This document shows positions 38,501-48,330 of a stretch of 64,000 bases of DNA, piece by piece. Each line of letters begins with the position of its first letter. Position 1 is the stretch's first letter. The notes beneath the pieces are model-generated. The model worked only from the letters and a program-made list of their open reading frames with translations, was not told the origin of the DNA and searched no databases. The position numbers and the translations under genes are program-made. Origin of the DNA: Epiperipatus broadwayi (Eukaryota; Onychophora; Udeonychophora; Euonychophora; Peripatidae); contig JAQFVV010006197.1 of assembly GCA_028023455.1 (NCBI GenBank), positions 13,947,254-14,011,253 on the forward strand, read 5' to 3'.

Positions 38501-39439
38501 CGTTTTATAACTTTAATATTGATTTGCTAAAACAGGAAATGACATACTATCAGTTTTCCACTTTTTTTTGTACCCACTTAGCTTACTATTATATAAATTT
38601 CAAGTTGCTTTTCTATTAAAATTTGAAATTATTTTTATTTTTCAAACACCAGCATTCATGGATTAGTAATAATAAAAGCCATAATAATTATACAATTTGC
38701 TATTAAAATAGTATTTTCAATAGAATAAAATTTTTGAAATGGTATCATAGAATAAGGAAATTAAGTAACATATAGCAGAAGATTTGGAAATGCTGGATAT
38801 TTATCAGATGCTAAAGAATGGATGAAAAAATATATCATATAATATCATAACATGAGAATGTTAATGTCATTGAAAATATGTATAAAAAAGAGATGAAAAT
38901 GATTCTGAGTCTGCTTCAGGACATAGGAGAAATTAATTGATTCTTGTGCTTTTTTGCTGTATTATTTTTGTATCCTGAATCAACAAGTAATTTTAATGAT
39001 CATACTTAATGAACTTCTTTCACCAACTCAGAATATTTGTCACTAATTATTCTAAATAGAATAAAAGATTTGTACTGTGCCTTGCTTCACTTCTAACTTA
39101 AAACCTGTGAAATTTAAAACATTATGCAGGTTATTTTAAAATGTGATTTAATTAATTAAAATGTTGTCAAATCGTGCTTAATAATTAGTATTTTTTAAAT
39201 GTCATAGGAAAAAAAATTAAATGTATTCATTATATAATACTGAAATTGTTTTTTATTATAAAAAAATATAATTATCCTGCTTTAAAAATAAAATGTTTTT
39301 ACCTGGTTATACTATTGATTGACTAACTCATTATATTATATGGCATCACCTACTGTAATGTATGTAGATTTCTCATCACAAGTGTAATGGGTGTTATAAT
39401 CAATCAAAGTAAATATATATTTAGTATGAATTTTCTAAC
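38501..39439. other. AT-rich DNA, nothing recognised
   Basis: No feature could be supported. Confidence 0.5.
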
Positions 39440-39647
39440 TAATAATGAGATTGGGATTTCATTATATATATTTGTTTTTAAGGCTAATGCTAGCCATATT
39501 TCCTGACCATCATTCTCATAAAATCAGTTTAAATCGAAGATATAATCCATCTCCAATTACTACAAATATTTTTATATATAGAAGATCTGCTACTATGAGA
39601 AAACTTGAGTGTTACCTCTATAATGAGGAATATTCAAAGGATATGTT

Positions 39648-39783
39648 TAAACTCTCTTCTTTTTTTTTTTAAGTGTCATAGCATCGACCGGGACGCGAAC
39701 TTGCAACCCGGGCAACTGCCTGCAAGAGCTAGGCAGTCGCGCTGACCTCTTGACCACCAATGCAAGACTAAACTCTCTTCTTT
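39648..39783 (-). mobile_element. Minimal tRNA-SINE with 15-bp TSD inside a palindrome arm
   Basis: The target-site duplication taaactctcttcttt lies at 39648-39662 and 39769-39783. The minus strand reads tcttgcattggtggtcaaga, ggtcagcgcgactgcc (A-box region), ctcttgcaggcagttgcc, cgggttgcaagttcgcgtcc (B-box), cggtcgatgctatgacactt and a poly-A tail. The other arm of the surrounding palindrome lacks this insertion. Confidence 0.94.
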
Positions 39784-39865
39784 GATATAAAACCTCTTCT
39801 GTGTATCTGCAACTGGCTCAGATGAGCATGCAATAACTACAGGGTCATCAATTTTATTGATTTAA

Positions 39866-39868
<3 letters not shown>

Positions 39869-39945
<77 letters not shown>
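39869..39945. repeat. (TA)n microsatellite
   Basis: About 75 bp of uninterrupted TA repeat in the left palindrome arm. The equivalent place in the right arm (about 41300) has only a few TA units. Confidence 0.95.
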
Positions 39946-39947
<2 letters not shown>

Positions 39948-40639
39948 AAACTATCTCAGTATTGTAACTACTACTGCATTTATGTTAGAATGTCACAGAA
40001 TAGGTAATTGAGGCTGTGTATAACAATTAACAAAATAACTTTCTATTTATTATACTTCTCATAATTTAACCAATTCTATATATATATAGAATAATTTATT
40101 ATATTAATAAATAAATAAAAAACTTAAAAAGATAAGCCAGAATTTATTCAACAGGTGAATGTTGGATAATGTCTGGGTGATTATGAAATACCTTTCAAAC
40201 AAAAAAACAGTGATGAGATTATGAGATAAAGTACAAAAGGGATAAAAATCAAATGTATTGAGTTTTTTCTTATCATTTCTTTACAATAGGAATAGAAATA
40301 CAATGGTTGAAATCTCAAGAAATCAGCATTACTGATATGTTGCAAAAGCTGAGTTGTGCACAGGTAATACCAACAAAGCAGACAAAAAATAATGACTTAT
40401 ATAATGTAGTCCATAAAGATGACAAATATAGTTTATTCTATAAATATTGTTGTGTGGTTAAACCTCTGTTTTTTCTGAGCTTTTTCACAATATAGAGATC
40501 GAATAGAGAGTGACATAAAATGTAGTAAAATCTGAAATTAAGCACATCACTATAGAATTATATTTGCTCTCATTCATGATATCTACTAGAAACTAATACG
40601 CTGTAAATTTTATGAAAGAAAATATAATATATATATAAC

Positions 40640-40680
40640 AAAAGAAACTTAGCTTTTTGTTAAAAAGCTAAGTTTCTTTT
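40640..40680. other. Perfect 19-bp hairpin with 3-nt loop
   Basis: aaaagaaacttagcttttt (40640-40658), loop GTT, then its exact reverse complement (40662-40680). It sits in the loop region of the large palindrome. It could be a transposon-derived snapback, a replication-induced inversion or a transcript hairpin; no T-run or promoter context decides. Confidence 0.85.
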
Positions 40681-41731
40681 TGTTATTTTATATTTTGTTA
40701 GATTTCCGACCATTTTAAGGTAAGAAAAAAATGGATTAAATATGATGAATCCATCTGACACGGGTGTGAAGTCAAGAGCTCCGAAATAACTATTTGATTT
40801 AATGTTCTTGAGAAAAAAGTAAACTAGGATACTGACCACACTAAATGATCGCCAATTTAATAAGTTGAAGTCATATAAATTTAGAACACAGATATACAAG
40901 CTCGAAGTAAAGATCCTAAAGAAGAAAATAAATGTGTTCACAAAATGAATAAAGAAGTGATTAAAACTATTCAAAACTATTATTCTGTTTTTAGGTCTAA
41001 AAAGATAAAATATTATATTTATTCAGTCAAATTGCATTATGGTTTTTTCTTTTCTACTTACAAATGCGCATTAAATATTTAATCTTTATTTTTTTATATA
41101 GTTTATTATTTTTTTAATATAATAAATTATTGTATAAATATTTTAAAAGATTGATTAATTTATGAAAAATATAAGAAAATTGTTTTGTTAATTGTTATAA
41201 GCAACCTCAATTCTCTATTCTGTGACATTCTGCATAAATGTGGAAGTAGTTGCAATATTGAGATAGTTGTTGTTTTTTCCTCTATTTTATTAGAAATAAG
41301 CAAATATATAGTTTTATTGAATCAATGAAATTGATGACCTTGTAGTTATTACCATGTTCATTTGAGCCAGTTGTGGATAAGTGGAATGAGTTTTGATATG
41401 AAAAAAGAGAAGGGATTTGAACTTGTACTATGAATATTCATCATCATAGAGATGGTACCCAGTTTCTGTCATAGTAGCAGATCTATTATAAGTAAAAATA
41501 TTTATAGTGATTGGAAATGGACTCTCTCTTTGATTTAAACTGAGTTTATGAGAATGAAGATCAGGAAATGTGATTGGTGTTGCTGAATCAGTCTGACCAT
41601 CATGATCAATTGGGATATTTATACCTAGCTTGCTCAATCATAATACCTATTAAACCGATTGCATAAAACTCATGTAAGTTACAGTAAAAGTATATAAGAG
41701 GGACAAAAAATCCCATTACAAAGACAATAAA

Positions 41732-42755
41732 GCCAATTACTCAAGGCTGTAATACATTTATAAATGTAAATGATAATAGTCAACCTTAAGCTATCAACAA
41801 TCTCAACCTATAGTTAAAGCAACCTCCTTTAACAGTAAAGGTGGTACATATGGTCTGATATATTTATGTAGACGTTAAAGATTGCAGTGTGACAAAGGAG
41901 TGTGAGATTAATAATGAGAAGTTTAAATAATCCTTATTAAACAGGCAAATATAACCTGTTCTGAAAGCAGATTAATAAGTAGTCAATTATAACTTCCAGA
42001 TTCTGAAAGTGGATTAATAAATAGTCATTTATAACTTCCAAATTCCATATAAAGTATATATTTACTAATAAAGCCTTATTACTCAAGACTTTAATAGGTT
42101 TATAACTGTAGATAATAACAATCAATCCTTAGGCTATCAACGATCTCAACTTATAGTCAAGGCAACCTTCTTTAACAATAAAGGTAGTCTGATATGTTTA
42201 TATAATCACTCATCTTGACCAAGGAGTGTGAGATTAATAATGCAAAGAAGTTTAAACAAATCTCATTAATCAGGCAAATATAATTTGTTTTGAAAGCAGA
42301 CTGTTAAATAGTCAATTTCCAAAAGAAGATTAATAAATAGTCAATTTCTGAAAGAAGATTAATAAAGTCATTTATAACTTCCAAATTCAATATAAAGTAT
42401 ATAATTGGACAATTGAGCCAATTACTCAAGACTTTAATAGTTTATAAATGTAGATTATAACAATCAACCCTTAAGTTATCAACAATCCCAACCTATAGTC
42501 AGAATCTTGAAGTTATAATTGACTATTTATTAGTCTGCTTTCAGAAGAGTTATATTGGCCTGTTTAATGAGGTTTGTTTAAACTTCTTTGCATTATTAAT
42601 CTTACACTCCTTGGCCAAGTTGCAATATTTTGTATCTATATAAACATATCAGACTATATATAAAGGTGTTACCACTTTTGTTGTTAAAGTAGGTTGCCTT
42701 GACTATAGGTTGAGATTATTGATAGCTTAAGGGTTGATTTTTAAATTCCCATTAC
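41732..42755. repeat. 342-bp tandem repeat with inverted terminal unit
   Basis: Unit starts (ccaattactcaag...) recur at 41732, 42073 and 42417, giving periods of 341 and 344 bp. Shared blocks include gctatcaacaatctcaacct, gtcaaggcaacct-like, aaggagtgtgagattaataa, gaagtttaaa and gtcatttataacttccaaat. The third unit breaks off near 42498 and is followed by an inverted unit (42500-42755, e.g. ggttgagattattgatagct). The pattern suggests a short satellite array with a palindromic end. No coding potential. Confidence 0.9.
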
Positions 42756-42849
42756 AATATAGGTATATAATGAGATATAGGTATGTAATACACCATCATT
42801 ATTACTTATGATATTTTTATTGCAATTTAATAAATAAATAATCAAATGG

Positions 42850-42970
42850 CTTATTGCTTGGATGTTCATAAAAAGTTTGAGTATCAGAATGTCAGCAGGA
42901 ATCACAAGCTATGATCCTTAAGATCCCAACATCGTTTATGCCACTGCATTCAACTATCCAGGTCTCTGCC
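42850..42970 (-). repeat. Interspersed repeat shared with 35546-35690, copy 2
   Basis: On the minus strand the head tggatagttgaatgcagtgg and B-box-like gcttgtgattcctgc resemble a tRNA-derived promoter. It is followed by gacattctgatactcaaact and tttttatgaacatccaagca, ataagcc. The 35.5 kb copy shares this order. It is a candidate short SINE; two copies are too few to define ends. Confidence 0.5.
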
Positions 42971-43794
42971 ACAATATGATTTTAGAAGTGATGTTTTATT
43001 GGTTTTATAAATAATAAGATTAACTTTATTAACAATTTATATAAATTAACATCTATTAATTAAATACTTATAGTGACATTATCAAAAGATTTGTTTGGTA
43101 TCTCAACAGATATCTTAATGAAATATGTGAATAGTTAGCTTTTTTAAAAATATTCAGCCACTAATTTATTAAAAAGGTTTATAAATTTTAAAAATGTGTT
43201 TTGCATCAATGATAGTTTTCTATGCCTCAGTTTGAAAACTCAGATTTATCAACTAGAATGACATGCTAACTGATTGGAGAATGGTAAACAAATATTTTGG
43301 GTTTATGAGTAGTAGTTAGTATAATTTTATGTTTAGTTGTGTGAACATAAAATTGTTACTTCTGAAGAAATGTTTTTTTTTTTTTTAGTAATAAGTTTGA
43401 ACAATTTTATTTCTCTTGAGCAGAAAATGTTAAAATTCTATTATTTTAATTTTGGGAAAACATGTTCTAATTTTAATGCAAACTATGTAACCAGAGTGGT
43501 CAGAATTTGTATCAAGTGATATCTTTTATTTAAGTCATTATTCTGAGAGAAAATTAAAGCCTTATACTAAATATTTATATTTTATGCAAACATGGAGAAT
43601 TGTCTTTATGGTCAGTTAGCTAGGGCCAGATAATTACATTTAGTAATAAATTTCTCACATGCTTTCTTTCGTAATTATAACCTTACAATTTGTACTCTTT
43701 TCTTTTTAAATTTCTGTGATTTGCAGTGACAGTAATCAAAATTGGTAAAAAATGATCAGACATAGGATATATTTATTATAGTTCATAAATATAC
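42971..43794. other. AT-rich DNA, nothing recognised
   Basis: No feature could be supported. Confidence 0.5.
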
Positions 43795-43866
43795 AAAATA
43801 GAAATAAAACAAACTAACTCCTTTTTAAAACTTGTTTTTTATATGACTATTAAATGAAAAAAAAAA

Positions 43867-43909
43867 TCCAACGTTTTGACTATTTTATATAGTCTTTTTC
43901 AAGGCACAT
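43867..43909 (-). ncRNA. Hammerhead-ribozyme-like fold in Penelope tail (degenerate)
   Basis: The minus strand shows cttgaaaaa, then a perfect 6-bp stem gactat/atagtc with loop ataaa, then aaaacgttgg. This is the layout CUGANGA - stem II - GAAA - stem expected of the minimal hammerhead motifs known from Penelope-like elements. The first core box has lost the canonical CTGANGA spelling and GAAAC has become AAAAC, so self-cleavage is unlikely. The plus-strand partner copy keeps the intact right half, cgaaacgttgga (45773-45784), but lacks stem II. Confidence 0.6.
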
Positions 43910-44137
43910 TAAAATAAAATAAAATATATATAACAAATAACACATATTCCATTAAAATAAATAAATAAATAAATAAACAAAAAATTACAAAATATATTCA
44001 TAACCAAAAAATATACCTTATTTCACTCCCCTTTTCTATTACCAACAAACACAACTCAAAGAGAAACAATTTTTTTTTTTTATTAAAAAAATAAATAAAT
44101 CTATATATATCCTTTAAAACATTTAATTAAAAACCTA

Positions 44138-45312
44138 TTATTTTCTTTTCTGTTTATCTATTAACATCCTATTTAATTCTGGTTTTATTTCATTAATGTA
44201 TACACTTTCTTTTATCATCCTTTCATTATATGACTTAATACATTCCAAAGGCTTTATATCAAAATCCCCATGCTTACATTTATTCATGTGAATGTAAACA
44301 GCAGAATTTTTATCACCTAAATGCTGTTTTAATCTAGTTTTTAATTTATTCTTACTAGTCCCAACATATGTCATTTCTACATTCTTTCTAAAATAATTCA
44401 AACATTTTATCAAATAAACTGAATTCATAATATCTAACCTATTATAGTCCCCATTATTATTAATTAAAAGGTTTAAACTTGTTTTCTTTTTATAAACTGG
44501 ACAAATTGAAAGATTATATTTCCTATTAATCATTTTAACTAATTTCTTAACTTTAATAAATAAATCTTTAGATATATTAAAACCAACATAAATAATCTTT
44601 TCTCTATTCGTACTCCTATCTAATCCCATTCTATTTTTTATTTTATTTATATTTTTATTAGAAAACAAATGTTTAACTACACCCCTAGGATAATCATTCA
44701 TAAAACATTCATTCCTAATAATATCAATCTCATTCCCAAACAAATTACTATTTGAACATAACTTAATTGCCCTAATAATTTTATTATTAACAATATTAAT
44801 TTTACTATGATTATCAATATCTGAAAACCAATTATTTGATAATCCAAAAAATGTTTTTTTTCTAAACACAGATGTTTCTATACTAACACTACCATTCCTA
44901 TCAATTTTTTAAAAAATTCTAACATCCATATATTCAATAACATTAATATATTCTTTTTCCATAGTAAATTTTATTTTTTCAACTCTACCATTAATATAAC
45001 TCAAAAAATTATCTGCATTTCTTTTATTACCATTGAAAACCATAAAATAGTCATCATCATATCTAACATAAAAAATTGGTTTATTTCTTTTATAATTAAA
45101 AAATTGCTCTTCAAACTTATACATATATATTCCTGCCAAAAAACCACTCAGACTATTACCCATACTTAAACCCTCTTTTTGCTTATAAAATTCACCCCCA
45201 TATTTAAAAATAAGGTCCCTACAACAAATCACTAATATTTCATATAAAAGAAAACCCTCAATTTTTAATTTTACCCCTTTATCTTTATTATATAAATCCA
45301 TAAAACAACAAA
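44138..45312 (-). pseudogene. Penelope-like reverse transcriptase-GIY-YIG protein
   Basis: Reading from 45301 down, RT block B-like KEGLSMGNSLSGFLAGIYMY is followed by YVRYDDDYFMVF (catalytic Asp pair, motif C) and EYINVIEYMDVRIF. One in-frame TAA (about 44910) separates this from the rest, which is open down to 44138. The rest comprises a connector/thumb region and the nuclease, where SVYLIKC (GIY strand), EMTYVGTS (YIG strand), KTRLKQH (catalytic Arg and His) and IKESVYINE (catalytic Glu) are all present. RT would copy the element RNA; GIY-YIG would nick target DNA. With one stop and no RT N-terminus it is non-functional, but the nuclease half looks intact and recent. Confidence 0.92.
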
Positions 45313-45856
45313 TAGCAGAAATGACATATGTTGGGACTAGTAAGAATAAATTAAAAACTAGATTAAAACAGCATTTAGGTGATAAAAATTCTGCTGTTTA
45401 CATTCACATGAATAAATTTAAGCATGGGGATTTTGATATAAAGTCTTTGGAATGTATTAAGTCATATAATGAAAGGATGATAAAAGAAAGTGTATCATTA
45501 ATGAAATAAAACCAGAATTAAATAGGATGTAAATAAATAAACAGAAAAGAAAATAATAGGTTTTAATTAAATGTTTTAAAGGATATATATAGATTTTTTT
45601 TTTTTTTAAATAAAAGGAAATTGTTTTTCTTTGAGTTGTGTTTGTTGGTAATAGGAAAGGGGAGTGAGATAAGGTATATTTTTGGTTATGAATATATTTT
45701 GTAATTTTTTGTTTATTTATTTATTTTCATGGAATATGTGTTATTTGTTATATATATTTTATTTTAGTGTGTCGAAACGTTGGATTTTTTTTTTCATGTA
45801 AGAGTCATATAAAAAACAAGTTTTAAAAAGGAGTTAGTTTGTTTTATTTCTATTTT
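45313..45856 (+). mobile_element. Penelope-like element 3' fragment, head-to-head copy
   Basis: This fragment starts in the middle of the GIY-YIG domain (MTYVGTSKNKLKTRLKQH at 45321) and runs through the nuclease C-terminus into the 3' tail, ending near 45856. Compared with the antisense copy it has few amino-acid changes (for example NKFKH for NKCKH) and a one-base loss in gtgtatcatt that shifts the frame just after IKESV. The very high similarity to its partner suggests a recent common origin, perhaps template switching during one insertion. Confidence 0.92.
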
Positions 45857-47274
45857 AAAAAACAAAACATTTTTTTCCATTTAGTATTTCAACATATTTT
45901 TACCTAGAGATTTTTTTTTCATTTAAATTTCCAATCTTGCATTGTATTAGTTCATATAAAGAAAAGCAGAATATTTAGTGGCATATTCTTTTCATTTTTT
46001 TCTTTCAATTTTTAGCCTTTGCTTTAATACAATATTCAAATCTGTTTTAATACTTTATCATTTTCTTTTGATTAATTGGATTTTACTAATATGTGTTAAA
46101 GTAAATCAAGTAAGCATCTTTTATTTATAATAAACGTTTTGAACTCTGATTTTGGCAAAAAGTTTTTTAAAAAAATGTAATAAATTCATACTCAATCAGA
46201 TTAAATCTAGATTCTTGCTTGAAACTCAAATGACCACTTTGCAAATGAGTTATTTGTTATTAAATGTATGAGAAGTTTATTGTGTCTTGGAGAAGTTTGA
46301 AAAATCAGAAAAATGATCGGTTTATTCTGGAGAAGTGGTATTTGTATAAATTTTAGAAGTCGATGTCTACATCTATATACTTCACAATGATAGTAATATT
46401 AATTTAACGATTTATTTCTATTTTTATTTAATCTAATTTGAGCTAATTTAATCTAACTTTTAATTACTCCGTATTGATCTAATTTATTTTTCAATATTAT
46501 TGTTGAACTGCCGAAGTTCAAAGCATGTTCTTGATTACTGTTTATTATTTTTGTTCAAAATATTAAACATGCATTTAGTATATATGCTTTTCAATCAAGC
46601 ACAAACACAAGAAACAAAACATTGTTTTTGTTTCCTTTTAAGTAAAATAAACTACATTTTCTAATGAGGCAGAACCAGATGGAATAGTTCAAATTTTGAC
46701 AGTTTAATGTTGGTAATGAATGATGATATTATACGATAATATAAATGCTTTTTTATTTCTTTGCAATAAAATTATTTTAAATGTAAAAATGTCATCTGAT
46801 AAAAAATTTAAAAAGCATTTAAACATATATACTTTTGACATTAGAACAGAAAGTGTTTTCTTTTTTATTGAAGAATTAGCTTACATTTCGAGAATGGAGA
46901 TTTTTAAAATCACACAGGCAATATATATATATATATGCTTCTTTGCTTTTTGCATAAGGTTTTTTTTTTGCTGTTAGAACAAAATAAAACAGTAACAAAA
47001 ATACTATTGATTTTACAATTAAATATTTTACATATTATACCACAATATTTACAACTTATTCTTAATTTTCCTGTTTGTGAAATATAATTTTTCTACTGCA
47101 AAATCAATTCAGAAAAAAAAACCTCATTGATTCTAGAAAGTCACGACTAGAATTCAATTTATAGTGCATTTACTATGTCCATGATTGAATTAGATATTTT
47201 TTTAGCATAAACATTCTAAATGCATCTTTTGAGCTAACTTGTAAGGTTTCAAATTAAATCTTTTAAATATATAT
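45857..47274. other. AT-rich DNA, nothing recognised
   Basis: An 85-codon frame at 46720-46977 has no recognisable domain and a composition typical of chance frames here. Confidence 0.45.
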
Positions 47275-47460
47275 ATGTACAGCCACATTATTAATTTTGA
47301 TGAAGCTAAGGTTGTCTTTTTTGAGAGAAATGAAATAAAAAGAAGAATTAAAAAATCTTTATTATTAAAAATTTATGATTCCGAAGCAATCAACTTATTT
47401 AAAAGTTCTTTTAATATTAAGGGTGTATGGGAGGTGAGTGGAATTGCGGGTAATGTTTAG
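47275..47460 (+). pseudogene. Possible Penelope/GIY-YIG C-terminal relic
   Basis: A 61-codon frame reads SHIINFDEAKVVFFERNEI, then KRRIKKSLLLKIYDSEAIN. The pattern HxxxFDxAKVxxxExxxxKRRIxxSLxxK resembles the segment around the catalytic Glu in GIY-YIG domains of some Penelope-like elements (H...F....K.L..E....R...E...I). No upstream nuclease or RT part was found. It differs from the element at 43.8-45.9 kb. Alternatively it is a chance frame. Confidence 0.35.
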
Positions 47461-47990
47461 AATAAATATTATTTTGTAGTTCTTTACACATGAGAAGTCT
47501 GCTTATAACAGTGAAACCATTGGTAGTGTTTTAGAGTTTATTTTCTTGGCTAGTCTGGTTACGTTCTGAATTTGGGATAATTTTGATTATGTACATATTT
47601 TTATGTCATTTTAAAATTAACACATTTACATTTTTTTTATATAAAATTGAGCATATGTTTTGATTTCTAAAATATTTATTAGAGCAAACAGTGAAAAGGA
47701 TTAACAAAGACCTTAATAATTCAACTTATTTTTGATTTTTATGTTAATTGGTTACTAATTGAATAAATATGTGAAGGATTCTATGGTATGAGCAAGTTTA
47801 AAAATAAAATTAATTAGATAAAAGTATTAGAATAAAACAACTTTTAAATACACTACTGCAGGGCAAAATCCTCTATAAAACCTTTCTTAGAGAAACAATG
47901 GGAAAAAGGGCATTCGTCAGTAGGTTAATTGCCAGATTATGGGGTTTTTTGAGGGGGGGGACCTCTAACTAATAACAGTTAAATAGTTAT
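47461..47990. other. AT-rich DNA, nothing recognised
   Basis: A G7 run is present at 47953-47959. No gene or repeat is supported. Confidence 0.45.
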
Positions 47991-48330
47991 TTATTTATCA
48001 ATGATTAATTAGGTTGGCTATAATTGATCATGTGGAAACAAATCTTAAGTTAACCTGAGAAAATTTTTAAATTTTACTTAGTCCACATTTTAAAACATAT
48101 GTTGAATATGCATTAACCATTAGGTCACAAGATTCAGTAAACAAATTAATGTTTATGAAAATTAATGCTATACATTAAAGTTTTCAGAGCATAATCCTTA
48201 TTGTACATATATTCATTTTTACATTTTACATCAAATAAAACTGTTTGATATTTTAAATTTGGTAAAGTATCTTAGATAGGAAAGATCTTATGATTTTCTA
48301 ATTTTTTCTTGTAGTTTTTTTTTTTTTTTT
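47991..48330 (+). pseudogene. Possible CR1-type LINE relic
   Basis: In one frame 48075-48170 gives LLSPHFKTYVEYALTIRS, then QDSVNKLMFMKINA, resembling the LVRPHLEYA..VWSP...KDI..LE.VQ box of CR1-group RT C-termini. About 80 bases on, LFDILNLVKYLR-ERSYDF resembles the following L..LNL..L..RR.R.D box. It is short and broken, so tentative. Confidence 0.4.

Larger units (their letters stand above)
39440..41650. repeat. Large palindromic element, about 2.2 kb
   Basis: The left arm (about 39484-40130) and right arm (about 41095-41595) are inverted copies. Examples are ttcctgaccatcattctcat with its counterpart near 41557-41576, gatctgctactatgaga with 41464-41485, caactggctcagatgagcat with 41360-41380, and taacaattaacaaaata with 41183-41202. 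The left arm additionally holds a SINE (39648-39783) and a 75-bp (TA)n that are absent or short in the right arm. The 960-bp loop contains no recognisable transposase; frames at 40307-40495 and 40660-40974 match nothing known to me. It may be a foldback transposon or an inverted duplication. Confidence 0.85.
43795..45312 (-). mobile_element. Penelope-like element, 5'-truncated copy (antisense)
   Basis: The minus strand carries, from 45312 downwards, the later RT motifs, a connector, a GIY-YIG nuclease and a 3' untranslated tail of about 340 bp with a hammerhead-like fold, ending at 43795. The RT N-terminal part is missing. The element joins head-to-head, at about 45312, with a second shorter copy on the plus strand, so the whole 43795-45856 block is a palindrome with 3' tails at both outer ends. 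Penelope-like elements are a retroelement class of their own, distinct from LINE and LTR elements. Confidence 0.93.

Noticed and set aside
40660-40974. 104-codon antisense frame in the palindrome loop
   Set aside because: It has a Phe/Ile-rich composition typical of chance frames and starts inside the hairpin; no domain is recognisable.
41732-42755. CRISPR-like array
   Set aside because: Units are 340 bp, adjacent without unique spacers, and the genome is clearly eukaryotic.
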